DNA of 64,000 nt, from assembly GCA_002205965.3 (NCBI GenBank), contig NADL03000873.1:83957-147956 (forward strand), in the 5' to 3' direction. This DNA comes from Kappaphycus alvarezii (taxonomy: Eukaryota; Rhodophyta; Florideophyceae; Gigartinales; Solieriaceae). The translations under genes and the position numbers were made by a program. Of this stretch, positions 55,763-64,000 are shown piece by piece. Numbering within the stretch: position 1 is the first letter of the stretch; the number at the start of each line of letters is the position of its first letter. The notes below the pieces were generated by a model. That model saw only the letters and a program-made list of their open reading frames with translations. It had not been told where the DNA came from and searched no databases.

Positions 55763-56179
55763 ATGACAGAGGACCCTCGAGAAGCAGAAGTAATTTCCTT
55801 TTTTGCCATTAGTATTTGCATGTGCTTCCAGACCATTCACGGGGCGCACCTTACTCGTGAGGACTCAGTCCTTATGTTGCGAGTTTTTTTCTCCTTCAGA
55901 TACCCGTTTCTGGACCCGTTGCCAGAAAAGTTTGCATACTACGTTTATTACCTCACATTTGGAAGGTTTGGAGAAGTGAAACGGGAGGAGCTCATTAGAG
56001 AACACTATGAAACCATACGCCGAATCTACGAAACTCTTGACCAAGGAGATGAGCCGGTCATCGCACGGTACACACTCTCTCATCATATTGGAAATGAGCT
56101 ACTACCATATCCTTATAGTGAACCCTATACTCTCCCTGATGAATGGATAGAACTCCCACAAGAACAACAAGAGCAGTGA
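55763..56179 (+). CDS. Extra ORF3b of element B, unknown 138-aa protein homologous to ORF3a
   Basis: Not recognised. Intact frame ending about 30 bp before the 3' LTR. It aligns with ORF3a along the whole core: ISICMCFQTIHGAHLTRED, MLRVFFSFRYPFLD, YYLTFGRFGEV, IRRIYETLDQGDEPVIARY, NELLPYPYSEPYTLP. Conserved features are a C-x-C-F-x-T start, an [LM]-R-V-[LF]-F-S-F motif, a G-R-[YF]-G turn, and an L-[VL]-P-Y-P-x-x-E-P-Y box. It ends in an acidic/Gln tail. Element A retains only the last 30 or so codons. A tandem duplication in the position where some Ty3 elements carry env-like or accessory genes suggests a selected function. Start at 55763 is the first ATG; the frame is open upstream to a stop near 55725. 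Confidence 0.7.
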   Translation: MTEDPREAEVISFFAISICMCFQTIHGAHLTREDSVLMLRVFFSFRYPFLDPLPEKFAYYVYYLTFGRFGEVKREELIREHYETIRRIYETLDQGDEPVIARYTLSHHIGNELLPYPYSEPYTLPDEWIELPQEQQEQ

Positions 56180-56199
56180 CGAGCCGGGACGTTCGTCTT

Positions 56200-56212
56200 G
56201 AGCGGGAGGGCG
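56200..56212 (+). other. Polypurine tract of element B
   Basis: gagcgggagggcg abuts the 3' LTR, matching the tract of element A. Confidence 0.65.
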
Positions 56213-56940
56213 TGATGTGCGCAAATTCGCACACGAAAAAATTTAGATGAGGACCATAATTGTATACAGTATTGGAACTGGGAAGATATTTTTACAGTTT
56301 TTGAATTTGCAAGATATTTTTAATTTGGGTGAGTGTGGCAAATTCATCGGTTGATTTTTTATTTTAGGACACGCTGTCATAGTGGATGTCAGTACAGTTC
56401 TAGGTTGTGGGTGATACTACGAGTGACTCTGAAAGGTCTATATAATGGCCACATCAATTCCCACCCCTGGCCGATGGGTGGCTGGCATGGGTATGGCACC
56501 TAGATATTTACCTTGAGGAAATATCTTCTAATGGTCTCTCTGGTTCACACGATTCCCGTGAATGCGTTTTATGGTATTTAGTATGTTTGATTGAGACTTT
56601 AGGATTAGCCGAAAGGTCTATATAAGCTGAGTAAAGTGCTTCCTCCTTGAGAGGTCAAGCAAGTTGGCAGACAACTTCAGGTCAAGCTCCGAGTAGTAGG
56701 AAGTTGAGAGTCAACTTCAGACCCTAGAAAACTTTTTCCTAAGCTGGTCGCAGAGCATCAGTGGTAGACCCTGCCCCTTTTATACTTGCTTGTAGCCCTC
56801 TCAACTCTCTCCCATATACACTCCTTTTTATTTGTTCAACTATACCACGGTAGCACTTTTGTCGCTCGCAACACCTCCGTCTTGGGGTAGTTGGTTCTAA
56901 GTATCTCTTCTCCCGACGATTTACCCTATCCAGTACAAGA
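56213..56940 (+). repeat. 3' LTR of element B
   Basis: About 728 bp; ends ttaccctatc with one C fewer than element A, so the exact edge (56940 or 56942) is uncertain. It is complete in the R-U5 part where the 5' LTR has losses. Confidence 0.88.
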
Positions 56941-56942
56941 AC

Positions 56943-57009
56943 TAGTTCCTATTGTGGATTCGAGGAGGCATACGTTTCGCACGACTATATCCCGGAGCTA
57001 AGATAAGGA
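56943..57009. other. Unassigned junction sequence
   Basis: About 67 bp between the LTR and the non-LTR copy. It does not continue the RT fragment found left of element B. Confidence 0.4.
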
Positions 57010-57797
57010 ATGGTTGTATTTTCCCTCATGGCCCGGACTAAGGCAAGCATTGAACCTTGAGAATTCTCAGTGTTGCTTCAGTACTACTGTCAAGTCCCAC
57101 TTTTTCACCCCTGGCACGCCATGCCCGAGAAGTAATTGCCCGGAAACACTCGATGTACATGACGATCATCTCATGCACTGCTTCCATGGGCCCACAGGAT
57201 CAACCGACATGATCGCCAAGTAAACCATCTCGCAAAAGACCTCGCACGATCTGCTCGTCATCCTGTCTTAGAGCCACGCCATGGTCTTCACCGCACGAGA
57301 CCCGACATCCAGGCAATGGGAAAGCAGCGAAGGACGGAATTTTTATGTTCCCTTCGTGAATCCCCGCTCCCTCCAAGAGGAGAATGAGGGCCTTCAACCG
57401 ATGTCCTCTCTGAATGCGGCGCGAAATGCAAAGAAGAGAAGATATCAATCTTTTATCGCGACCTCCAGAGGAGTTAAGCTCGTGCCTGTGCCAATGTCCA
57501 CTCTTGGAGGGTGGCACCCGGATGTATGTGAAGTGCTAAATGACGTGGCAAGGAATGTGGCCGTGAGGGCATTGGAGAAGTACGGAAAGGTTTAGGTGGT
57601 TTCGATGTAAGGGCACGCCGCAGCAGCCGTCATATGCAATGCGACCTGCTTGATGGCTGGCCTGAAGGTAGCTTTTTGGGAGCGTAGTCCCTTCCCCATT
57701 ACTGTGTCTGTATACCCTTTTTAAGTCGATTGTGGTTGTCTGTAAAACCATGGGATAGATCGGATATATCTTCCAAGAGTAAAACACCCAAACCTGG
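57010..57797 (+). mobile_element. 5'-truncated non-LTR retrotransposon with coding end and full 3' tail
   Basis: Coding: FFTPGTPCPRSNCPETLDVH then DDHLMHCFHGP, RHPVLEPRHGLHRTRPDIQ, NPMSS-type block (about 57400), AARNAKKRRYQSFIATSRG, VKLVPVPMSTLGGWHPDVCE, VARNVAVRALEKYGKV and a stop at 57595, with two shifts. The 3'UTR follows directly (gccgcagcagccgtcat through aaacacccaaacct). This ties the tail family to the protein. The Cys/His motif plus the RPDI...DVTF pair resembles the endonuclease domain that follows RT in R2-like elements; no RT is present. It ends abutting a second, opposite copy. Confidence 0.75.
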
Positions 57798-58165
57798 CCG
57801 TTCCCCCTTCAAGAGTGGAGATTTGCACAGCCACGAGCCTGCCTCTGGTGGAGGTCGCGATAAAAAGATTGATGTCTTCTCTGCTTTGCATTTCGCGCCG
57901 CATTCAGAGAGGACATCGGGTTGAAGGCCCTCATTCTCCTCTTGGAGGGAGCGAGGGGATTCAGGAAGGTAACATCAACAAAGTCAGTCCCTTCGCTGCT
58001 TCCCATTGCCTGAATGTCTGGTTTCGTGCGGTGGAGACCATTGCGTGGCTCTACGACAGGATGAAGAGCAGCTCTTGCCAGGTCTTTTGTGAGAAGGGTT
58101 ACGGATGTCCAAATGCCAGTCTCCTTCGTCCTCGCCTTCCTCTCCGAAATCGTCTGACAAGTTGA
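57798..58165 (-). pseudogene. Second non-LTR C-terminal fragment, opposite orientation
   Basis: The minus strand reads ARAALHPVVEPRNGLHRTKP (shifted part), MGSSEGTDFVDVTFLNPLA, FNPMSSLNAARNAKQRRHQS, then RGRLVAVQISTLEGGTA up to the junction at 57798. It stops just where the plus-strand copy begins, so that copy inserted into this one, or both meet at a rearrangement. The remainder of this copy (HPDA onward) is not found left of 57010. Confidence 0.7.
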
Positions 58166-58770
58166 ACACTGGGACTTCGAAGTGATGAGCGAAAATTCGT
58201 TTTTTCTGCACAGTAGTGCTTCTAAAACCCCTAGAATACTCTGGGCCGCAACGAGGGCGGAGTGATGGGGTAATTTTACTTGCGATTTTTGAGAAGAAGG
58301 ATGCCCGCTTACTCCTTCGGAATTTATTGCAGTGTGTCAGGACTAGACTTAAATACACTTCACACGGACTACGTGCTACGAGCTATTCTAGTTCGAAGTA
58401 AAGCCCTGGTCCCTCCATCAGAAGGACTTTTCTGTCCACATATGTGAGCTCTCCGAGCTCGACACTTTCTGTCAGCCACCCGAAACAGACCGATCTCCAG
58501 TCCCAACTCCCCTGGTCCACATAAACCTGCAGTAGGACTCGGATTTCTCTCTAGTCCATACAAACCGGGCTCACTCAACACCACAAGTTGAAACGACGGC
58601 AATCACTTGTTAAGTGATCTGTTAGTGATCACCTAAACACACGAAATGACTGAGGTTAATATCCGCTGGGTGCCTCGTACCTGTCAAAAATTACTTCAAA
58701 GCCTCTCGAGATTTGAGCCATTCCTTACCAACTAATCTCCGCACGCCGCCACATTTCGCCAAGTACGGTT
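58166..58770. other. Intergenic, no gene supported
   Basis: Short frames on both strands only. The minus strand upstream of the fragment is Arg/Ser-rich without known motifs. Confidence 0.3.
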
Positions 58771-58772
58771 AC

Positions 58773-58995
58773 CGCAGGCGCTGCCGCAACACTCGCAGAG
58801 CGCGAGAAACATCGTCATTACGGCACTTACTGCAACCACAACGATATCCTCCTCTCCCCCGTCGGGATTGATATCTATGGCGCCTTGGGCGACGACGGCA
58901 AGGGTTTTTTCCCCCGCCTTGCTTCCTTCGCTGCTTCCCGTCGCGGTTCCTCCCCAACAGGAGCTCCGCGACTTCGTTACCCGTTTTGCATTTAG
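58773..58995 (+). pseudogene. Divergent non-LTR-type C-terminal fragment
   Basis: Reads AGAAATLAEREKHRHYGTYC, SPVGIDIYGALGDDGKGFFP, and RLASFAASRRG before a stop. The order A-E-R-x-K-x-x-x-Y, then V-x-x-x-G-x-x-G-D, then an F-x-x-x-[LI]-A block matches the terminal part of the same type of element in other eukaryotes. It is clearly not the local tail-bearing family. Only about 74 codons remain. Confidence 0.45.
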
Positions 58996-59721
58996 TCTCC
59001 AAATAATGCAGGCGCGACAGGTTTCTACCCGCCGCCCGCATCCGTAGTTAATTTATGAATACCCTCCCCACGCTTCTGTGCGACATTGTACAACCAATAA
59101 AGATTTACCACCACATTCCTCTCCCTGTACTGTACAGTAAAGAAATTATTTACTCCTTATCCAGAGTGCGCACCGACTTACTGACTACTTAGATAAAGAG
59201 TGAACTTAATGGACCAAATCGGTCACGTGCAGTAGGGCATTAGGCACTGCACAGAATTATCTGTATATCCGCAGATTTAAGCAGCAGTTTTATCAGCCCC
59301 CCCTACGTAGCGGGGGCATGATGGGTAGTTTACTTCGTCGTCTGACACTTCTAGCGGGGGGATCTAAACGGATACTACGAAATCTTAGCCGTCCTACATT
59401 CCTAATCAGTGAAGCACCCCAATTCACCCCCGCCCCGTTTAGCAGAGCGAAATCATAGTGTAACGCAACCCAGTTCTGGTGAATACAGTACTGTATATTA
59501 AGTTATGCAGAACACTGTACTGCCACTCCGGGAGGAAGCTTGAAGACTCGTCGAGCAGTCTCTTTTCAGTCAATCTGTCGGAGTTGTGTTGAATTTGGGG
59601 TGGGGCAGGGGGTGCTTATACTGTAACAGATCCTGGCTGAATGGAATTTGTTGTAAGTGACATTTACGGCGAGTAAATTGAGCCGGCCCTACAAGGAATG
59701 TTATTTAGTGTTACCCATCTG
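58996..59721. other. Intergenic, tacagta words
   Basis: No gene. Contains ctgtactgtacagtaaag near 59130 and gtgaatacagtactgtatat near 59480, and the block cttagccgtcctacatt also found near 595. Confidence 0.35.
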
Positions 59722-59978
59722 TTGCAACAGATAGAAATTGGCGGCGAGTACGACCGAATACATTGGACGCTTGAGAACAGATAAGGCGAATACAGGTTTA
59801 TACTATTGTATAAGCAACTACATCTGCACCAGTGTATCTCGCGGTACAGTGCTGGACATCGTAATATGCTGCGTTGTACATTGCAATTTAGTATTTGCTA
59901 ATCATTAACTTACTGTATGTAGCATGGTGCTTCACAGCTAGCTAGTCAGAAAGGAGTAAAAAGGAAAACCACCGTGCA
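59722..59978 (-). repeat. Dispersed repeat X, copy 3
   Basis: Reverse complement of the 133-403 repeat; the best-preserved pair with copy 1 (caccagtgtatctcg, caccatgct on the complement). Confidence 0.62.
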
Positions 59979-60357
59979 AACCATCAGTGACGACTTATCG
60001 CGCATAACACACTAGCGGCGTGGATACAACCGACCACATCTTCCATAAATTGGAATAACCCAAAAATTCCCCTGGTGAGTAAAGGTAACCATTCAAGTAA
60101 CCATTCATTCGGGTGACAGGAGAACAAATGGCGCGACTGGACTACCTCAAACGATACAGGGAGGTAGAAAGTGGATATCATTCACGCTCCTGTGACGGCA
60201 AAAGCAGCATGACAGGACAACCCCGCCGTGTAACTGGGTACGATAGATTGAATACATCTCGCAAGAAGCGAAAACATCCAAAGTTTCCCTCCCTGTGTCA
60301 GGGACCTGAAGAATACACAGGTCACGTACAGCCCATTCAGCGCCATGTAGAGATTAG

Positions 60358-60403
60358 GAGGCAAGGTTTGGGTGTTTTACTCTTGGAAGATATATCCGAT
60401 CAG
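60358..60403 (-). mobile_element. 46-bp tail micro-insertion, TSD AGAGATTAG
   Basis: AGAGATTAG at 60349-60357 and 60404-60412 flanks only gaggcaaggtttgggtg through tatccgatcag. The right flank is repeated once more (60413-60426). Confidence 0.8.
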
Positions 60404-60606
60404 AGAGATTAGATCAGAGAGATTAGTGATGGTTGACAGCAAGGGCGCGGATTCGGCAACAAGAAGTTTTCCGTTCGGGGTGCAGAGATTCAGAAGGCGG
60501 TAATTGGGGCGAGGTATTGAGAGAAACTTTACTTCAATGAGTACCTCGGAGGGCGTGACCTTGTATAGGCTATGGCGAGATTATTCCGCTGAACCGCTGT
60601 ATCGTT

Positions 60607-60651
60607 TAGGGAAAGGTTTGGGTGTTTTACTCTTGGAAGATATGTCCGATC
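60607..60651 (-). mobile_element. 45-bp tail micro-insertion, TSD TATCGTT
   Basis: TATCGTT at 60600-60606 and 60652-60658 flanks a 45-bp antisense tail end (tagggaaaggtttgggtg through tgtccgatc). Confidence 0.8.
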
Positions 60652-61082
60652 TATCGTTCAGTGGAAGACAGTTACAGGCTTGATTGGAAGCTCCCTGGGC
60701 AGTTTACGGCGTCTTGGTGATCCTTTAGTTTTGAAACCTGAACATATCATACCGAAGTGTTCGAAAACAAATCGCCTTTGTTTCATTACACATCGCCCAT
60801 CTCCGAAACTCCCCCATTCTCAGCCCTCCTAAGTCTCGTAGTAAATACATCCCCGATTTCCCTTCTGACAGTAAAACACCGCGAGATTCTTCTCGAGTTC
60901 AGTATAAAAGTTCGAAAGTTGCAACCACAGGAGGCACATGTCATCGAGACAACGGAGAGAGGCAATTTTACTGTCGCTGGATCACTGAGAGCTCACCGAA
61001 AGCAGATACAATCCTGTATAAACATCCCTATTGACCAGATAATCTTGCTCCAAGAACAAGTCAAAAGCTAACGATGTTTCAG

Positions 61083-61570
61083 AGGTCAAGATCATTGTAT
61101 TCTTCTGCATTTTTGTTGCCGCGGGAAGCACTGCTGCTCGTGGTGAACCGGATTCAATTCCCACTGTGGATTCTATGGAAGTATCAGCTACAGCTCTTCC
61201 GGAACCTGAATGTCCATGTGTGGTAGTGTCGGAGAAGAGGGCCGAGAGGCAGCACAGGCGGTCTGAGGATTCCAAATGCGTAGTTGTTGAAGCCGTAACG
61301 GAAGAAAAGACTGGTTACGCTTACTGTGATCCTCCTACCGCCGACATGATCGAGGACGTTTCCCTGGAGTCCGCTTCACGTCGAACGACCTCTACGAGAA
61401 CCTCATCACAGCAGATCTCGAGGCAGGCGTCGGAAAGAGACTTTGTTGAATGTGACGGGCCGTTCGTTGATAGTGATTCGTACCGATGTGTCTTACTCGT
61501 ATACTATCATGGAAGAATCATTACCTCTGGGAATCTGTTACCTCGTGATCAAGACATCCTGAAGCGGTAA
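61083..61570 (+). CDS. Candidate secreted Cys-containing protein, last exon
   Basis: An open frame of about 160 codons preceded by a clean intron 3' end: ctaac at 61070 and tttcag ending at 61082. Just after it the frame reads VKIIVFFCIFVAAGSTAARG, which looks like a signal peptide with its cleavage region. It continues PLPEPECPCVVV-like sequence, a Ser/Thr/Arg-rich middle (RRTTSTRTSSQQISRQ), and ends RDQDILKR at 61570. The mature part has six Cys. The first exon is not resolved; the first internal ATG is at 61166. A polyadenylation-type AATAAA lies 160 bp downstream. Family not recognised. It resembles small secreted fungal proteins in general layout only. Confidence 0.42.
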
Positions 61571-61730
61571 GGGGCTCCGAAGTTATGAGCGGAAACTTGC
61601 GTTGGCGAACTCGTCTTCCGAATACATCCGACTCCACGATCTCCTCCCTCACCCTGCAGATTACAGCTCACGGCGTTTTGTCGTGTTCTCTTACCCTGAT
61701 CACTGCCTAACAGTGGTCCCTGGTCACCCC

Positions 61731-61736
61731 AATAAA
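61731..61736 (+). terminator. Possible polyadenylation signal
   Basis: aataaa, about 160 bp after the stop of the candidate secreted-protein gene. Confidence 0.35.
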
Positions 61737-61917
61737 GCGTGTTCTTCTTCTCCTTGAACTTCTTTACTGACTGTAGTCTTTAATTAGAATAGCTTCGAAG
61801 GAAAAGAGAAGAGAGAGTCTTTGGTGGAACATTTGAAAGCATCTAAAGGAATACAGCGTTAACAAACATCGCGATTCAACTTCCAAAAAGAACAAGTTTC
61901 TCTATCCATGAGCACGA

Positions 61918-62022
61918 GGGGGGGAAATCTGGGGTGTTATTACTGTTGGAAGTTTATTCGATCTATCCTAAAGTTTTCCAGACCACCACAATCTGTTCAA
62001 AAAGGTGTACCGACACAGTAAT
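61918..62022 (-). mobile_element. Diverged non-LTR 3' tail, antisense
   Basis: ggggggaaatctggggtgtt through gtaccgacacagtaatag, in consensus order. Confidence 0.65.
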
Positions 62023-62164
62023 AGCCTAGAACATCGAGGGTGACTAAGTTCCTGGTGCATACAGTCACCGGTGAGTTTTTTTCAGAGAACCAGACGAATA
62101 AACTGGTAACCTGAAATAACTCTTGGGTGTGTTTTTCAAATGGGAAGGAATGGGTTTTTACTGC

Positions 62165-62214
62165 GAAATGGAGGATGGGTGTTTTATTCTTAGAAGATGT
62201 GTTCGAGTCCATGT
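62165..62214 (-). mobile_element. Short diverged tail, antisense
   Basis: gaggatgggtgttttattctt then agaagatgtgttcgag; about 50 bp, similar in length to the micro-insertions. Confidence 0.5.
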
Positions 62215-62239
62215 GGGGCGCAGGTTGAGAGCTCTAGAA

Positions 62240-62338
62240 ACTTGCGCTTTCAAAATATGGTCGATTGTCGTTGTATGGAAAACTTAGTATAGATCTAATA
62301 CATCTTCAAAAGGTAGAACACCCAAAGCTCTTCCCCTT
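62240..62338 (+). mobile_element. Diverged non-LTR 3' tail
   Basis: tggtcgattgtcgttgtatg, catcttcaaaaggtagaaca and cccaaagctcttcccctt match the consensus in order. Confidence 0.6.
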
Positions 62339-62339
62339 A

Positions 62340-64000
62340 AAGCATGCTGCGGGATATGCATTATAAATATCCAAATTTATGCATTATAAAACAACCAAAT
62401 GTCTTCATCAACCGAAATTATAGCCGCTAGCCTACGCAAAAAGCAGTCGGCGTTGGAAGTGGCCATCATTACAGCCTCTCTTACAGCAAATGATCCCCGT
62501 TTAACATGGAACATCAATGCAAGTCTCGGGCTGGCAACCGATTGTATCACCTCCTGGATCTCATGGAACACTTCGGAGTATCACCGCCCAGCATAGAAAT
62601 GGGATGGGGACGGGCATATCTCCGCAAAGAAATAGGCCATAGACCCTTTGTAGAAATTAAATGAAATGCGTAGATCGAAAATTGATAATTCCAAATAAAT
62701 TAATAAAAATTACTTGAATAGAACTGAGAATAATGATATAAAGAAAAACAATATTTTATTGATAGGTGATCGACTGGGATAGCTCGATGGTCCTAGGCTT
62801 GCTCAATTTTTCTAACAACCTACGACTATTTATACTGTAGATCAGACTAGGAAAGCTGCGAGGATAACTCCGGCAGTATAATAACTTAACTAGACCAAAC
62901 TAGTGCGCAGTAATAAATACAGAATAGTTGTCCAGGAGAGAATTAATCAAAAAATAATTTGCTGGCAATATAACTCCAGTAATTATAACTGCAGAATTTA
63001 AAAGCCGACTGACAGACATAAAACTTGCTTCATGTGTAATGTAGTATAAAAATGGGTCAGTGTAAATATGTATAATTAATTTTTGATGAATCAAAATCCA
63101 CAAAAGTGTGTGCCTCTGATTAAATTTTGTTCTACAATTTTCATCATTGTATTCGATATAGAAAAAAAATTGATTATTTTTTCAATACTTTCAAAGTGGT
63201 CTTTTAATTTTCACACCACTCCCTTTTGAAAAAAAAAGTGGTACATATTATTATCCTGTAAACTAAACTCAATCACGATAAAAACATTTTGCTCGTATCA
63301 ATGAGTATAAATCCATCAAAGAAAAGTATTTTTAAGGTGTTCCAAACTTTATTATTCTTTCTGTCAACGGGTCAGAAGATGATTTAGCCATTTATCCAGA
63401 TAATTTCTTACTTTTTGCTTCAAAATCATACCTTCTTAATTTTACAATCTGCTCTTATGGACTTGTCTTTAGGTACACGACATCTAGAAAGAGAGATGAA
63501 TAAATTCTCGGAATCTATAGTAACATGTAGGGAAGACTAATATTGAATATGTTTCTGTATGCTGCTGCAATAATTTTCTTTTCAATAGCTTCACCAACAG
63601 CCAAAATTTCAGCAGAGTAGTAGGTTTCACCGCACGCCTAATAAATGTAAATAATAAATAAATTGTATGAAAATTTAACTACAATTTTAGAGAACCAATA
63701 AGAAGTCCAGCAACACAACTAAGCTTCGCATTTGTAGACCCAGCTGTTTTTTCCTGTATCAGAAAAACAACTATTGGTAACTAAAACTTTTCAGAGATTT
63801 GAAGCTGGAAGCTCTGATTATATCCATTCAATCGAAGATTGAATAGATTAATCATGAACGAAAGGATTAGATCTCTTTTTTGTAAATAAATTGCTGTCAA
63901 AGCATGTTTGGACAAAGACACCATACCTAAATAGACAATGAACAATTCAATTGAATTGGGATAGAATTTCTCTAAAAATTCATTTTGTTCATCCGCCTGT
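62340..64000. other. AT-rich region, almost featureless
   Basis: Low GC, short frames only. A plus-strand frame at 62399-62596 (TEIIAASLRKKQSALEVAII) is protein-like but unsupported. On the minus strand near 63541-63640, ETYYSAEILAVGEAIEKKII resembles the S-x-E-A-E-Y-x-A stretch of copia RNase H, so a copia remnant is possible. Confidence 0.35.

Larger units (their letters stand above)
49488..56940 (+). mobile_element. Ty3/gypsy LTR retrotransposon B with extra ORF pair
   Basis: LTRs 49488-50192 and 56213-56940; internal gag-pol very close to element A. Unlike A it keeps the integrase C-terminus and two further ORFs before the 3' LTR. gag-pol is broken by many 1-bp losses. Outer flanks do not share a duplication (atatt on the left, cagta on the right), so one flank was rearranged or the two ends are not from one insertion. 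Confidence 0.9.

Noticed and set aside
55120..56179. Calling ORF3a/ORF3b an envelope protein
   Set aside because: The position fits, but no signal peptide, cleavage site, Cys-rich ectodomain or C-terminal anchor is visible.
60607..60651. ggtttgggtgttttac repeats as interstitial telomere or promoter motif
   Set aside because: They are ends of a longer dispersed sequence with target duplications and linked coding sequence, and do not form telomere-type tandem arrays.

Overview
This is a eukaryotic, transposon-dominated accessory region with no rRNA, CRISPR array, operon or prokaryotic signal. Nested Ty3/gypsy, Ty1/copia and polyA-less non-LTR elements, mid GC with AT-rich decayed stretches, intron-like signals (CTAAC branch sites, a GTGAGT donor) and recurring TACAGTA palindromes suggest a filamentous fungus. 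A repeat-rich ascomycete such as a truffle-type Pezizomycete is possible, but that placement is a guess.

Layout. 1-2190: a dispersed repeat, an unrecognised 356-codon gene (661-1731), and a minus-strand fragment of a non-LTR retrotransposon. 2191-8090: Ty3/gypsy element A, with two 670-bp LTRs that look identical and target duplication CAGTG; it split the non-LTR fragment, which resumes at 8091. 8368-9112: a broken paralogue of the first gene. 8821-12085: a cluster of short retrotransposed 3' tails of the non-LTR family, several with clean 7-11 bp target duplications. 12322-16140: relic LTRs with an upstream Glu-rich reading frame. 16380-19400: decayed Ty1/copia element. 19825-26265: two old, opposed Ty3 relics. 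28462-40705: a 12.2-kb minus-strand Ty3/gypsy chromovirus-like element C (TSD TCCGG) carrying a decayed gene on the opposite strand between integrase and 3' LTR. 41984-44990: more tails, the best C-terminal copy of the non-LTR element, and another Glu-rich/LTR relic. 45830-49487: Ty3 relic with a copia-type solo LTR (TSD ATAAG). 49488-56940: Ty3/gypsy element B, close kin of A, but with a different U3 and two intact homologous extra ORFs between pol and the 3' LTR. 57010-58995: three non-LTR fragments. 59722-62338: repeats, micro-insertions and a candidate secreted-protein gene. 62340-64000: AT-rich, mostly featureless.

How the parts relate. A and B share gag-pol, R-U5 and the end of an extra ORF, but their LTR 5' halves are unrelated, so U3 modules have been exchanged. 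At least four older LTR relics carry a third upstream module with a Glu-rich frame. The non-LTR family has a C-terminal Cys/His plus nuclease-like domain resembling that of restriction-like-endonuclease elements, no polyA tail, and a conserved 3' end. It seeded more than 20 tails here, including three insertions of only 45-46 bp. Strongest leads: the paired extra ORFs of element B, the antisense gene in element C, the micro-insertions, and the swapped U3 modules. Coordinates of old relics are approximate; all homology was judged by eye.
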